From contig CM046457.1 of the NCBI GenBank assembly GCA_025506515.1, forward strand, positions 45,082,445 to 45,146,444: 64,000 bases of DNA, in the 5' to 3' direction. This DNA is from Flaveria trinervia (lineage: Eukaryota; Streptophyta; Magnoliopsida; Asterales; Asteraceae). The notes beneath the pieces were generated by a model. The model worked only from the letters and a program-made list of their open reading frames with translations, was not told the DNA's origin and searched no databases. The translations under genes and the position numbers were made by a program. Positions 1 through 11,741 of the stretch are shown here, piece by piece; within the stretch, counting starts at the first letter, position 1, and each line of letters begins with the position of its first letter.

Positions 1-1750
1 AACCCGATTAACCTTAGGGCTTTTGATCCCTAGGTATAATCGAGTATAATGGTGTATTAAACTTACTTGATTATGAAGAAATCGGTGTAATTACTTCTGG
101 TAAAGCTTCGGTTCACACGCGAATGAATAGGATGCTTGAAATCGATGATCGAGTGGATTATTCGAGTAATTGGAGGTTCAAAACGTTGAAAGGGGCAAAT
201 GGGAGCTTTCCCCTCTGTTAAATAGTTTCAATTTGTACGTTAATGTTCTCGATGGGTTTTGACTTTGATTCAACTTTTTCGGTTATGATTAAGTGAGTAA
301 TTGGTTGTTTAACTCGAATTAAACTACGTATTTAGCTTTGCAATGATTATACAAATGTTTTTGTTCCATTAATTTGATTATTAACATGATTTGGGAGTTG
401 GGACGGGTGGAATTCGATTGAGGATTTGGTTTCAAGTTCAAGTGCCATTACAACCGAGTTTAAAACTCAATTAAATCTCTTGTTCAAGTTCGAAACATCC
501 TCCCGAATCGTTTGGCATCTTTTGATTTTAAATTGAGGTCATTTCGACGGGTTTTGGGTCTCGCCGGCGTCGCCCTGGCTTGGCCGGCCGGCGACCAGAA
601 AAATGGGAAAGGAGAGAAGTGGGTGTGGGGTTGGGTTTGTAAATTTAAAATCTATACATTGGCCCCTCGAACTTTGGATTGTTATTATTTTATGTAGTAA
701 CTTTCTTTTAAAGTTTACAAAATGACAAAACACTCACTGAACTTAATTAACTTTAAGTTTTAAATTTTTTTTATTACTTATAAGTGGTTTAACTTTTATA
801 AATTATTAATTATTATTATTATTATTATTTTATTTTGACTATTATTATTTTTTATTATTATCGTTAGTATCATTATTATTATTATCATTATTATGCTTAA
901 TTTATTAGTTAAATTATTAACTTTTAAATTAAAGAATTAATTTAAAATAAAGAAATAAGCATAAGTAACTCACATGGTTTCATTAATAAAAAAATGGTCA
1001 TGTTATGGGTTAACTATTAATTTAACGAAAACACGAAAGCTTAGATTTATTAAGTCGAAAAGGAGATTAAACTTATTTAGCCCATGTTTGTGTTTCTTAG
1101 TCTTTAAAATCATAACACTAATTATTTCTTATATATACCCTAGGATGTAATTTTAATTTTTGTATATTTATGTAATAAAAATAAACGTTAGTTGCAACCT
1201 ATAAATATAGGTCACATTACCCGAAGTCTGTTACATCTTATATTCTTCATTTAACTACTTTATATTTAATCGTTTCTGCACTATGTTGAGTTCATATTCC
1301 GCTAAGTTTTCTATTGTAGGGTACTCTCAATCAATAAAAAATGAGATAAAAAGTGTTTGTTTTATTTTGTTTGTGAATCGCTGGGAACAAAAGTAAAGGA
1401 AGAAACCTGATCATCTTGGCGACACCATTTGAAGCACCACTATGAATTGCCACTACCTCCAATCATTATCTAAGTTACAGATCAAGTTTGTTCGTTTTGT
1501 ATTTTTTATTATTAGGGTTTGTTTAGGCACATTACAAGAAACGTGAGTATTATGGATTGATCTATTAGTTTTGTATACATTCAGTCTTAAATACGTTCTA
1601 AATAATGTTATTGTACGAGTAATTGATAATTGGTCCCTAATAAATAATGGTATATATTAGGGATTTAAAATTAGCTTTTAATATTCAAAATGCATACTAA
1701 ATTAGGGACTTATTTTTAGTGTAAAATGATCTTTGCATAGTAACCAATTA
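1..1750. other. AT-rich intergenic DNA, no gene seen
   Basis: I see no convincing coding region. A GC-rich patch at about 555-600 interrupts AT-rich sequence, and short reading frames cross it on both strands, which argues against either being real. A TTA/TTATTA-rich microsatellite-like stretch lies at about 805-900. The phrases 'cccctcgaacttt' (about 662) and 'cactcactgaactt' (about 731) are of a kind common in decayed plant transposons, so this is probably old transposon debris. Confidence 0.6.
1195..1425 (+). promoter_or_regulatory. Possible LTR fragment: TATA box, poly(A) signal and primer-site-like sequence
   Basis: A strong TATA-like CTATAAATATAGG lies at 1199-1211 and an AATAAA at 1333-1338. 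The sequence then reads 'atcttggcgacacc' near 1415. That is loosely like the TGGCGCC primer sites of some plant gypsy (Tat/Athila) elements. Order and spacing suit the end of an old LTR, but no LTR borders or partner copy are visible. Chance AT-rich sequence is an equally good explanation. Confidence 0.25.
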
Positions 1751-1755
1751 ATTAT
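1751..1755. repeat. Target-site duplication ATTAT (left)
   Basis: ATTAT here and again at 3962-3966 exactly flanks the solo gypsy LTR. Confidence 0.85.
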
Positions 1756-3961
1756 TATAACATCCGGTTATTTTTAAAGATATGAATGAAGGAATAAAAG
1801 TGATGGAGAAAAAAGAAAAACTATAAAGCCCAAGTTGAGGGGTAAAAAGTGTCCGAAAAGACAAACTTTCAAAGTTGGTGAATAAAGATGGTATGGCCGC
1901 CCATTAGTCTCACACTTCACTTTTGTCATTGGATTTTTTGAGAGAGAGCAGAAACTCTCGGATATTTGAAGGAGAACAAGAAGAGATCGAATTCAAGGTA
2001 AGAATTTATGGTTTTTGAGTGTTCTTAACCGGTTTTTTCTCGGTTGTATGCTTATATGTGTTAGTGTGTTCGGTTGTGTGTGAGTTTGGTGGGCTTCTTG
2101 GTGGTAAAACTCAATTGCAAATGGGTTTTGAAGGAAGTGATACCCAAAGACTGCTAATATGAGTTCTAGAACCCCCTTTTACTTGTTTTAAACTGATTTG
2201 AGGCTGGAAATCCATGTATGTACTTTTTTAAATAAAATGGGTTTCTACCCGTATATGCATGTGTGTTAGATATGAGTGAGTTTTGAATTTGGGTGATTTA
2301 TGTTGTTATGATGTTGCCATGTTCTTATTTGGTGCTTAGAATGTAAGATTTAAGCCTAGAACATGTTAGATGGTGATTGGGACTGATTTGGAATGATTTT
2401 AGTGTGAATAGAATGCCTATGCGCCTAAATAGTGTCCATGCGCCCAACGGTCAAAATTGTTTAAGTGTCCCTATGCGCCCAAAGTTCATGGGCCCAAATA
2501 GTAGCCATATGTCTAGAATTAGGCTAAATTTGGCTAAGTGTCTAGACGCCCAGACAGCCTATGCGCCTAGGCACTCATGCGCCTGCATAGTGCTCATGCG
2601 CCTAGAATTTGCCCAGAATTGGTTAAGTGTTGCCATGCGTCCCAATTGTGCCCATGCACCCAAAAGTTCCCTATGCGCCTAAGTGTTCCCTATGTGCCTG
2701 AAAGGCCATGCACCTGCATAATGCCCATGCGCCTAAGACTTGGAATATTTTTCTGATTTTTGGGGAAAATGTAAAATGTAGGTTTTGACTTGGGATGTTC
2801 CGGGGGTGAAGTAAGTTGAATTTTGGCGATATATGGGGTATGTTATGGCATGTTTGATGACTGTTATGTATGATGGTGTATTGTATAGTGATGCTTTATA
2901 TGATCATGTTTATGTTCCTTATTATGTATGTTTATTTTCTATGGCTTTACGTTGAATGTTTATGAATGAAATAAAAGGTATTATGTAACGTGAAATGGAA
3001 GATAATAAAAAAGGAACGTAATGAAAGAATGCATGTATTAATGAATGAATGAAAGTAAGAAAGTCTTGCAAGCAAAGTATGGAGATTCACACCCAATGAA
3101 GTGTGTTAGCTCAACTGTGTGCGGGTTAGCTACCCCGGAAGGATGCACACTGGGTCTAATCCTGTGATTGATCATACGTATGGGATCCTTGCCGCTTACC
3201 CTAGGTACTGGAGTTAGCTTCGTGCACAGTGTTCAAGGTCTATGATAGACTTAAGGCCCAATAATGAGCTTCGTGCATAATGTTCGGGGTATAACATAAG
3301 ACATTGGTCCGGAATGAAAGAGAAATGATAGTGATAAGTGTACTTGCCCTAGGTACTGGTGTAAGCTTGGTGCATAATGTTCGAGGTTTATGATAGACAT
3401 TAGGCCCAGTAACCAGCTTCGTGCACAATGTTCGGGGTACTGTACATGTCATCAGACGTAATGAACGTACTAAAGATAAGTAAGAAAGTTTATGAATGAA
3501 AGTGAATGATAATGATGTATGATGAATGAATGATAGTTAATGAACGAATGAAGAAGATAATAATGATATTATCTATGTGTTTGTATGATGTGTGATCATG
3601 TACGAAAGTAAAAAATGGTTTTAAAAGAAGTAAAGTATATTTTATTTTAAAACTAGAACTCACTCAGCAAAACTGACTTTTATGTGTTTTCAATTGGCAG
3701 GTAATGGTTGCTGAGGATGGCATGGGGCGGTTACTTATCTCATTTTAAATGGCATTCTTTTGTATAATGTTTTTGCATTGTAATGCGAACAAGCGATGTT
3801 TTATAATGAATGTTGTATTATTTTACAAAAGCGATTATTATAATGAAATGAAAAAGTTGTTTAGATGTTTCTGCTGCAATGTTTTATTAAAGTCAACATA
3901 AATATATGTTTTGTGTGCGATGATTGATCAGCTGTGAGCGTCCTGGGAGCGGGGCCTTAAA
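1756..3961 (+). mobile_element. Solo LTR of the gypsy-1/gypsy-2 family
   Basis: The ends read TATAACATCCGG ... GGGGCCTTAAA. They match the TGTAACACCCGG ... GGGGCCTTACA ends of the LTRs at 17724-20168, 25109-42402, 52648-55344 and 58831-61565, but in the opposite orientation. Landmarks shared with those LTRs are a GAATTCAAGGTAAGAATT block (about 1989-2006), duplicated 'ctaggtactgg...gataga' segments (about 3200-3440), and a 'ggcaggtaatggttgctgagg' block (about 3697). Length is 2206 bp against about 2445 bp for the gypsy-1 LTRs. It is flanked by the 5-bp duplication ATTAT, with no internal region, so it arose by LTR-LTR recombination. Confidence 0.9.
2410..2740 (+). repeat. Array of CATGCGCC-type motifs inside the solo LTR
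   Basis: At least eight exact ATGCGCC motifs plus several one-base variants (ATGCGTC, ATGCACC, ATGTGCC) are spread over about 330 bp at irregular 15-40 bp spacing, usually in the context CC(T/C)ATGCGCC(T/C)A. The reading frame crossing the array is a by-product of the repeats. The other LTRs of this family carry the reverse complement (GGCGCATGAG) in the same relative place. Confidence 0.8.
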
Positions 3962-3966
3962 ATTAT
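3962..3966. repeat. Target-site duplication ATTAT (right)
   Basis: Matches 1751-1755 and marks the right edge of the solo LTR. Confidence 0.85.
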
Positions 3967-4296
3967 TGATTTATTGTATTTAATAATTTGGCACAAATTC
4001 TATTTTAGAGTTAAGTTCAATTTTACTCATTGAGGTTTCTTATAAATAACTATTTTCATTTAAAAGATTAAAAATATCAATTTACTTTCAAAATTTACAT
4101 AAGTTATTTTTTCAATTTCAGCCCAAAAATTCATTAGTTGTTTCAACTTTATCTAAGATAATATAAGTTTTAGAGTAAAACTGAAAGAACAAATGAAAGT
4201 TTGGAGGTAAATTTATATTTTAATATTTGAAAGAAAATAGTTAGTTTAGTCAAGTCTTAGGGAGCAAAATAAAATTAACTCTATATTTTATTAAAA

Positions 4297-5000
4297 AAGT
4301 ATTGAGCACTAAAAATCAATCTTAAGCTTATGGTAAGTGTCTTTTATCAGAAACTAATATTCAGTCTATAAAGAGGTTTCTAGATGTAAAAAAACTGATG
4401 AATGATATTCAATCTCCAATAAAAAATTGCATGTTACTATTTCTAGAGAACATATTAAAGACTACAAATCAGTTAGTAATATTTATAAAGTAATCGAATT
4501 AGAGATTGACTTTCAGTCTGAATTTCGCGAAGGAAAATGATTAATGATTGATTTATAATATCTAATAATATGACGCAAATTATAAAACTTTATAGAAGGT
4601 ATCGAAGGCTAAATTTAGTCTTAACATGTCATAAGTGTCCTTACTTAAAATAGTTGTTTAGTCTCTAAGGAGTTATGTAAATGTAATAAGTGAAATGGAT
4701 ATTCATCGAAAGAAAATGCATTTTACTAATTCTAATAACATATTAGATGTTACAAATTAGTTATTAACATTCCTAAAGCAAATCAAATCTGCGACTCAAA
4801 GACTTTTACAAATATTAGTGTCTGATTCATAGTCTCTAATAATATGACGCAAATCATACAATTTGATAAGCGTATCGATGATTAAAAATCAATCTTTAAA
4901 GTACCTCAAGATAAAAAGATAATAAAATAGCATAAGAATATTTCTGTAAGATGTTATTAGTCACTGAATAATAAATTCAATACTCACCTTTCAAGTTTAA
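4297..5000. repeat. Diverged tandem repeat, unit about 275 bp
   Basis: Two long copies and part of a third can be aligned by eye. The block 'taatatgacgcaaat' occurs at 4566-4580 and 4840-4854, 274 bp apart. Around each are matching phrases: 'acatatta...acaaatcagttagtaat' against 'acatattagatgttacaaattagttatta', and 'aaaaatcaatctt' at 4311 and about 4884. Stops in all frames rule out coding. It may be a local satellite remnant or part of a decayed non-autonomous transposon. Confidence 0.6.
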
Positions 5001-5135
5001 TAATTTGTTCACACAGTATATACATGAATCTAAGTTTAACATTTGCTAACTTAATAGCAAAGGTCGGTGGCCAATCACATTCCACCAACCAAGCCACTAT
5101 GTTATATAATTAATCTTCTCTAATACTCACAAAAA

Positions 5136-5238
5136 GTTTGTTAGTTGAGTTGGTTGGGCATCTATACCTATACGTGGAAGGTCACCCATTCAAATCTTGC
5201 CACCCACCATTTGCTTTTTTCTCTTTTGTTTTTTTTCA
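5136..5238 (+). mobile_element. Possible tRNA-derived SINE fragment
   Basis: The sequence TAGTTGAGTTGG (5142-5153) fits the RNA polymerase III A-box consensus TRGYNNARNNGG. About 34 bp downstream CATTCAAATCT (5187-5197) resembles a B box (GGTTCAAATCC, 8 of 11). The piece ends in T-rich sequence containing a T6 run, as several plant SINEs do. No flanking duplication was found and it could not be compared with other copies, so this stays tentative. It is too divergent to be a functional tRNA gene. Confidence 0.4.
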
Positions 5239-6448
5239 TATTTTTCTATACGTTGTTAGTAAAAAATCAAGCACATCTACGATTGGACGCATTCATAAAT
5301 AACTCAGGTTAGATATAAAATATTTTCGTGCTTATTTTTATATACATTTTAAAGTGATATACGTTTCAACCTACATCTAAATTTTTAAATTAAATTTTTT
5401 CAGAATTAAGTTTGGTCAATGATGAAGCATTTACATGCCTCTTTTTATGCACGCTTTGAGTTTATCTATATTTCAACATAAGTTTGTTTGAAAACGCGTT
5501 GGGTCAAATATATTTACTCTACATTCCAACATAAATTTAATTTGAAAACGAGATGCGACGATTAAGTTTATACTTTATTACGTCACGTACAATGCCGTTG
5601 CAACGCACGTCGGGTGCCCCTCAACTTTTTGAATTTGACACTTTTAATCTTAAATCTTTTATATAGCTTTAAGAAATGTTATTTTGACCCCCTCAAGTTT
5701 TTAAAGATCTGGGTTTACCCATTGTACTTTTTTATTAAAAAAACTAATTCTTACGTTCTTATGTTTATGCACATGTCGGCGTAAATTCGAATTCGTCAAC
5801 ATTTCAATGTACATTTTCTTTGGACATGAACTAGGTCAAATATAAAATGTTTTCATGCTAATTTTTTTCATGCATTGAGTTGATATGCGTTTTGACATAG
5901 ATTTTGTTCGATGATATGAATTCAAATAACTCTATGTTTCGACATAAACTTAGTGTGGAAACAAGTTGTGATAATCATAGTCTATACATTATCACGTCAT
6001 GTACGACTTTGCTCCAACGTGCATGTATATTTACTTGTTATACATTATATTTCAAAGTCAAATCCAACAACAATAGCATAAAAAATAAGTTCATAGTTAA
6101 ACAAATACAAAAAAAATTGTTGGCATCCAAATCAACTTGTAACATCACATCAACAATATATTTATGCCCAATTAACACAAGCCTCTATGATAAATTCCTT
6201 CATCATTTAGTCTTATCATAGATGTGAAGCATATTATGATCAAGTTAGGTAAAACAATAAATATATATGCTTAAAATTTTAGAAATTTCAAGTTTTAAAG
6301 TATAAATATACAACTAAAAATATAAGTCGTTTTAGTTTTTATGTACGGCCGTTCATTTTCATGTGATCACGTAAGTTACTTACGAGTATACATGAAAAAC
6401 GAGCGGGTTGGGTTTGATGGCTAAGGTCATCCTGTTTGCATCGGTTTT
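5239..6448. other. AT-rich spacer, no gene seen
   Basis: No domain, RNA gene or transposon end is recognisable. Phrases such as 'gcaacgcacgtcgggtgcccctcaacttttt' (about 5598) look like decayed transposon sequence. The longest open frame (5904-6221) has a low-complexity Asn/Ser/Lys/Thr-rich translation typical of random AT-rich DNA. Confidence 0.6.
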
Positions 6449-8371
6449 TGTAACCCCTAGGTTCCAAAACAAGATGGTGAATGAGAGATGATGGCATTGG
6501 AAAATGTCCAAGTATCATTGAATGGAAGCCGTGCCAAATTGTTATGAAATCCGAAAATGAAACGAAGTGAAAAACTATCCGGAAGTGACCCAAACTTAGA
6601 TTAATCATATCCAGGCTAAAAAAAGAGTTTCAGAACTCATAATAAAACGGAATATGAAAAAGTTAATGACCCGATGAGCTACTAGTAGCGCTCTGCAACG
6701 AATATTCGTTTGCTTATCTGAATATTATTTTCTGAAAATATGAATATTCCTTAGGCATGCCATAGTGGATCACTATAGTTTTAGTGATGGTCCACCAAGG
6801 ACCTACGTGAACAAAAATCATATAACCCCCCCGGAGTTGCATGTAGGAGCTCTCAGTTTATTAGTAAGACTCTTTGTCATCGTTAATACCCAATATTACG
6901 ATAATAAACAAATATGTGATGTTATTGAATTCCATTTCAATGTTGGGTCACTTAGTAGTATATTTGTGATCATCCGAAGTTGATCAGGTACTCTACATCT
7001 GTTGTTGTAAGGTTTTAAACCTTCACATTATGGTTGTAGTGTTGGGTAAACCATGTTTTTGAAAGAAACCAAGATGATGACTATGTGCTAGAATGCATCT
7101 TATTAATATGTTAAAGAAAATATGTTTTGGTAAAATGATTTGTCGTAGGACAAAGTCTTGATATGGTCTAAAATGGGTCATGGGTTATCACGCCATGTCC
7201 ATAAGATTACCACTACGTTTAGAAAGATTTCATGTTATAGTAAATTGGTTGGTTTGATCCCGAGGCTTGAACAAGTATGGAAGAAACTATTAGTAGTTGA
7301 CTTGATTCATGAAGACTCTAGTCGAGGTCATAATGTGACCAGGGCAGGTTGGTTTGGTTAGGTCGGGTGAAATAACCCACGGGTTATGTGTCTTGCTCTA
7401 AGTTGTAATGGATATGGTATTGTGTTTCAGGGTTACACAAGGTTCCATACGCTCGTGGGCCATTATTGTCTATTGCGAAAAGCTCATTAAGGTAAGTCTA
7501 ACTGTCCCATTTTTACTTAATGTATTGGGAATGTATTCGAGTTGTGTAAATGGTTTGTGTAGAATGTTTTGAAGTGTGGTTATAAGTTAAATTATTCTTG
7601 TCAATACCATAGCTTAGGTATGTCTATAATTGGTCATTGTTAGTCATGAGCAAATCATTAAGGTGAGTGGATGGGTTTAGGAAGAATTATTGATCACCTC
7701 GGGGCATATGTGTGCTTAGTCGGATCCAATCTAGGTAGGAGGGCCTCACTCTCAGATTATGGTACTTTGGGTTATGGCTCTAATTGTTGTGATCTTATAG
7801 GATTAGACAGGTGAGCTGATGAATCCAAAAGGAATGTTGTTGCACCTGGCCTTTGTTGTTGACATGTCAGGATTTGGTTGACCATGGTGCCTTAAACCTA
7901 CCCATTGTTGTTGTTGTGAAACCTGGAGTGGCATATATGTTAAGCAAACTCTACCTAGTGATGTGTCATTGCTTAGTGAGATTTGATTTGCTAAAAAGTT
8001 TACTTGCACATATCGTTATACTATGTCAGCCATCTATTTTGAAGTTATGGCTATTAACGTATATGTAAACTTGTTTTTTGCTCATGATACAGGTTGTGCA
8101 GGATGTACCGAAAGTTACTAGCTAGGTCAAGGAGATGTAATAGATAGAGTTTAATAAGATCTTCATTTGGAAGATAGAGATTGTGATAAAACTGCGTGGG
8201 GCAGCATGTGTATTTTATGTTTTAGGATTTTGACACAATTATGCGTGGATTATGTTTCCACTGTTAAATGTTTTAATTCATTCTAAATTATGATATTGAA
8301 TTTAAGTCTTCCGCTATATATTATTATTTATTTTGATACAATAAGTTGTGCCTATGGATTGGGGTGTTATA
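6449..8371 (+). mobile_element. Decayed Ty3/gypsy-type LTR followed by a primer site
   Basis: The left end TGTAACCCCTAGG (6449) and right end GGGGTGTTATA (8361-8371) are imperfect inverted repeats of the TGTAACACCCC type usual for plant gypsy LTRs. The 3' part reads '...gtcttccgctatatatta...', a phrase typical of del/Tekay-like LTR ends. A primer site begins three bases downstream, which fixes orientation and the right boundary. The left boundary is less certain because no second LTR or target duplication was found. It is a different family from the solo LTR at 1756. Confidence 0.5.
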
Positions 8372-8374
8372 GGT

Positions 8375-8387
8375 TGGTATTAGAGCC
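8375..8387 (+). other. Primer binding site, tRNA-iMet type (one change)
   Basis: TGGTATTAGAGCC differs by one base from TGGTATCAGAGCC, the standard plant LTR-retrotransposon primer site complementary to the 3' end of initiator methionine tRNA. It lies directly after the LTR end GGGTGTTATA. Confidence 0.7.
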
Positions 8388-9430
8388 CTAGGTTTTAGCG
8401 AATTAAGGTTCAAATAGATCCTTAAGCTTTAACCCAACAGGCTCAAGACCACTAAAACTGTTGGTTGCGTTTAGGATCGTCGGGAAACCTCATGGTTGAC
8501 TATTAGTTTGCACACCTGAGTTAATGAGAGAAACATGATTGATCAATGCAATTGTCGAGTTATCTGTGTGCGAAGACACATACATGTTGTCTGTTGTGTG
8601 GACCGACATGGAAGCCTCATTAGGAAAGGAGAAACCCACATGTCATAAGCATTACAATGATATTAAAGATTATTGATTATTGATAGAAATCGATATGCAT
8701 CATAGGAATGTCAAAGAAGAAGAAGGGTTTATTTTTGGAATATACTTTGGATAAAGTATGTCATCTTCATCCAAGTCACAGTCTGGTGATTTGAGGAAAG
8801 GATAGAACTCAAGTATAACTTGATAGCTTGTAGAGCTTGATGCATTAGGATACTACAGTCCAACACCTTTGGCCTTGAGGTCAAAGAAGTCACCTTTGAT
8901 AGTTTGAGGAGGCCTGTAACAGTGAGACTTCACTAAAGTCCATGCAGATACTGATTCAAGTGTCCTTCAGGATACCTGAGGGAAACCCTACGAGCATGCC
9001 ACTTACACCATTTGAGTATGATGAGGAGCCAAGGAGGAACCATAGGCTCTGAATCATATTGTAATTTTTATGACAATACCCATGTTGGGGAAGCCAACCA
9101 TAAAGAGCCCAAGATGGAGGGTGATTATGATGATGATAAGGGGTGGCGATGGTAAGATAGACACTAAGGGATATTGTGATCTTAATAGGCAATACGAGTC
9201 AATCCCGATAGAGTTTGACCACACTAACTTGTCAACAAGGGCAAGAGGTTCGAATTCTCAAACTTGGTGTTGACAGTAGCTTCATGATGGGCAGGAAAGC
9301 CTAGACCTCTTCGAGGACTAGCAGATAAGCCTGAGACTCACGAGGCTATAAGGCATAGTCATTATAAATATTATCGGCCATCATATTCATACCAGCACTA
9401 TCACACCTCTGCCTTGGTGGAAACACGAGA
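8388..9430 (+). pseudogene. Unreadable internal remnant of the decayed gypsy element
   Basis: By position this should be the leader and gag of the element whose LTR ends at 8371. No zinc knuckle, protease or reverse transcriptase motif can be read in any frame, and the frames are broken by stops. Length and position alone support the call. No right-hand LTR is visible, so the element was truncated before the DNA at 9431 onwards. Confidence 0.35.
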
Positions 9431-9951
9431 ATATAACGAAATTGAATATCAAGAACATATTTCTTTCAAGAGAAACTAAACTTACATTAAGTCTAAATAC
9501 TAAAGCGCTACAAAGTGTTCAATTAGTACATTTGTAGATTCTCAAAATATAGTCCTAGCACAAAGACAATATGCAAGTTTACACGATAAAACATAAAAAA
9601 AACATTTAGTATACTTTTGCAATAAATAAATAAAATCAATCTACATAGGTCCACAACCAAACCTATTGACTTCTTGTACGGCCATTTCTATGTCTTATCA
9701 CAAAACATTAGTTCTTGGTAGAAATAATTATTCATCCAACAATGTACTTATGGTTTTCACGACCTAACCATGAATGGGAGTTTGTCAAACTCTGATAGTA
9801 CTATCTATATTAATACATCTGCTCAAATCCACGAGTTAATCGGTTGTGTAGGTAACTTGTCGCCACATGTAACATACATTATATAACTAGCTCAATGTAT
9901 AAAGTAAACAAGTATTTTGTATTCTTGTAAAAGAAAGTATTTCAAGAATGT
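9431..9951. other. Unidentified AT-rich sequence
   Basis: No gene, repeat or transposon end was recognised here. It is the flank into which the 3' end of copia-A (9952) inserted. AATGT at 9947-9951 would be the left target duplication of copia-A, but its partner is outside the window. Confidence 0.5.
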
Positions 9952-10563
9952 TGCAGGACCGTTAGAATGGGTGATGCACTTTACAACACAACAATACAAT
10001 TGAGGAGAGTTCTTTAAAAAACTTAACAGATCAAATAGGGAACTGGTTAACTAGATAAGAGATGCTAAGAACACAAGTAAATGAGAGACAGAACGAGATA
10101 GAAAAAAACAATACAAGTATTTGTTTTTCAAGAATGCTACATATTGTTTCTCAAGTTCTATTATAAAGTGTTACAAAGGCATAATGGAACGTTACAAGTA
10201 CTTGAGATACATATACTACATCCTACAGCCGACCATACTTTGAAAGCTAGCTAGATACATAAGACTAGACAACAAAATCAAATGTAAAGTCAAAAGGCAG
10301 ATTGCCTTTTGACTTTGTGACTATGACATGCCATAGCTCACATACTAATATATTAGAAAAAGGATTAAGTACATAAAGTAGAAAGCTTAGACTCAAGACC
10401 TCAATGTATAGTTTACCAAAAGCATGGACCTTTTCACCAACTTCTGAAAGATGGTGAGTCGAACAGAGTTGTAGCGGAAAGGTGGTCCAGCTTTATGAAA
10501 AAGTACATCCGATAATAGCATATACATAAAAGTATTCGGAAGAAATCTATCTTCATAAACTAG
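9952..10563 (-). mobile_element. Copia-A 3' LTR, distal part (separated by the copia-B insertion)
   Basis: The reverse complement matches the copia-B LTR from '...ataaagctggacc' through '...cttgagttctattat' to the terminal GGTCCTGCA, which is at 9952 on this strand. The missing first 194 bp lie at 45454-45647, on the far side of copia-B. The two parts total about 806 bp, the same as the copia-B LTRs (about 809-814 bp). No primer site adjoins 9952, so this is the outer edge of copia-A. Confidence 0.85.
10559..10563. repeat. Target-site duplication ACTAG (left) of copia-B
   Basis: ACTAG occurs here and at 45449-45453, exactly flanking copia-B. Confidence 0.9.
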
Positions 10564-11054
10564 TGTAAGGATTAAATGTAAAGGCTAATGCAACCTAAAC
10601 ACCCAAAGTCTCTCCTGCATGCATGCACGCACAAGTGTACTGAATTAGAATGCTTCGGAAGTTTCACACTAGCAACAGAAAACATTCTAAGTGTGAAATC
10701 TTCTGAATCCAAGACCAATATCTTCCGAAGCCAAAGTTGAAGTCTTCCGAAGCTTCAGAGACAAAATCTTCCAAAGCCAACACTTGAAGACTGATTTCTT
10801 CTGAAGACTTTTGAACACATGCTTTATCCGATGTACCTTTTACATAAAGCTGGACCCCTTTCTGCTGTGACTGTAAAATCACCAACTTACATATATTGGT
10901 GAAAAGATCCATGCTTGTGGTAACTGTACATTAAGGTCTTGAGTTTGTAACTTTCCACTCTATGTACTTTATCCCTTTTGTAATATATTAGGATGTGAGC
11001 TATGGCATTTCATAGTCACTAGTCAAAAGCCAATCTGCCTTTTGACTTTACATT

Positions 11055-11741
11055 TGAAAAGGATCGGGATCTAGTTTGATCAATTAGATTAAGATTTGCA
11101 GCGGAATAGCACACGAATTAGATGAAATTTAAGCAAGAATAATATGAATATTCAATCAAACAGTAACAGTTATAGAGAGAGAAAGTTTTCTGCAAAAAGA
11201 ATGTTTTCATTCATGCACATGCTTCTTGTCAAGGAAATTAGGTCAACATTCCTTTTATAAAGGAATGTGACATCAGCTGACATCACTTGATAGTGACAGC
11301 TAACTGATTTATACAAACAACTAAAAGTAAACTAAACTACTAAAGATGTCAACAATTGTGGATACCTTCACAAAATGCTAAGTACACGCTAACATTACAA
11401 CTACTGAAGTTATAACATCTGAAGTGTAAGAACTTCAGATGTTTTACATAATATAAAACTACTTATTACAAACTACTGAAAAGTAAACCATCACAAATAC
11501 TGAAGAGAACTACTTCAGCTGTTGTGACAACTTCTGAGAACTTGGTCTTCAGACTTTGTCTTCAGCTGTTATCTTCAGACTTTGTCTTCAGCAGTTGTCT
11601 TCAGACTTTGTCTTCAGCTGTTGTCTTCAGCAGTTGTCTTCAGACTTTGTCTTCAGCTGTTGTAGATCATTTCAGTTGTTTTGATGTCTGTGGGACTTAA
11701 AGGTTTTTCTGATCTGGCTCATTGGTTCTTTTGGTCCAACA
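11055..11741 (-). mobile_element. Solo LTR of a third copia-like family, nested in the copia-B 5' LTR
   Basis: The 687-bp insert has TG...CA ends (TGAAAAGGATCGGG ... GGTCCAACA on the + strand) and is flanked by ACATT at 11050-11054 and 11742-11746. Minus orientation is preferred. Read that way it starts TGTTGGACC, has a TATA box (TTTATAAAAGG, complement of 11252-11262) after about 480 bp, then a leader-like stretch to the end. Removing it restores the LTR sequence seen in the other copia-A/B LTRs. The two superfamilies cannot be separated from the LTR alone, and copia is inferred from its length and style. Confidence 0.85.
11535..11670. repeat. CTTCAG-rich minisatellite in the solo LTR
   Basis: Alternating units 'cttcagactttgt' and 'cttcagctgttgt' or 'cttcagcagttgt' are tandemly repeated over about 135 bp. 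This gives a higher-order unit of about 26-39 bp. It is non-coding and lies in the U3 side of the LTR if minus orientation is right. Confidence 0.8.

Noticed and set aside
512..733. Possible small gene over the GC-rich patch
   Set aside because: Overlapping open frames on both strands, no recognisable domain, no start context or homologous copy in the window.
2377..2682. 101-residue Met/Pro/Asn-rich frame
   Set aside because: It is produced by the CATGCGCC motif array in the solo LTR.
6339..6608. 89-residue minus-strand frame
   Set aside because: It overlaps the left border of a decayed LTR, antisense to it, with no recognisable domain.
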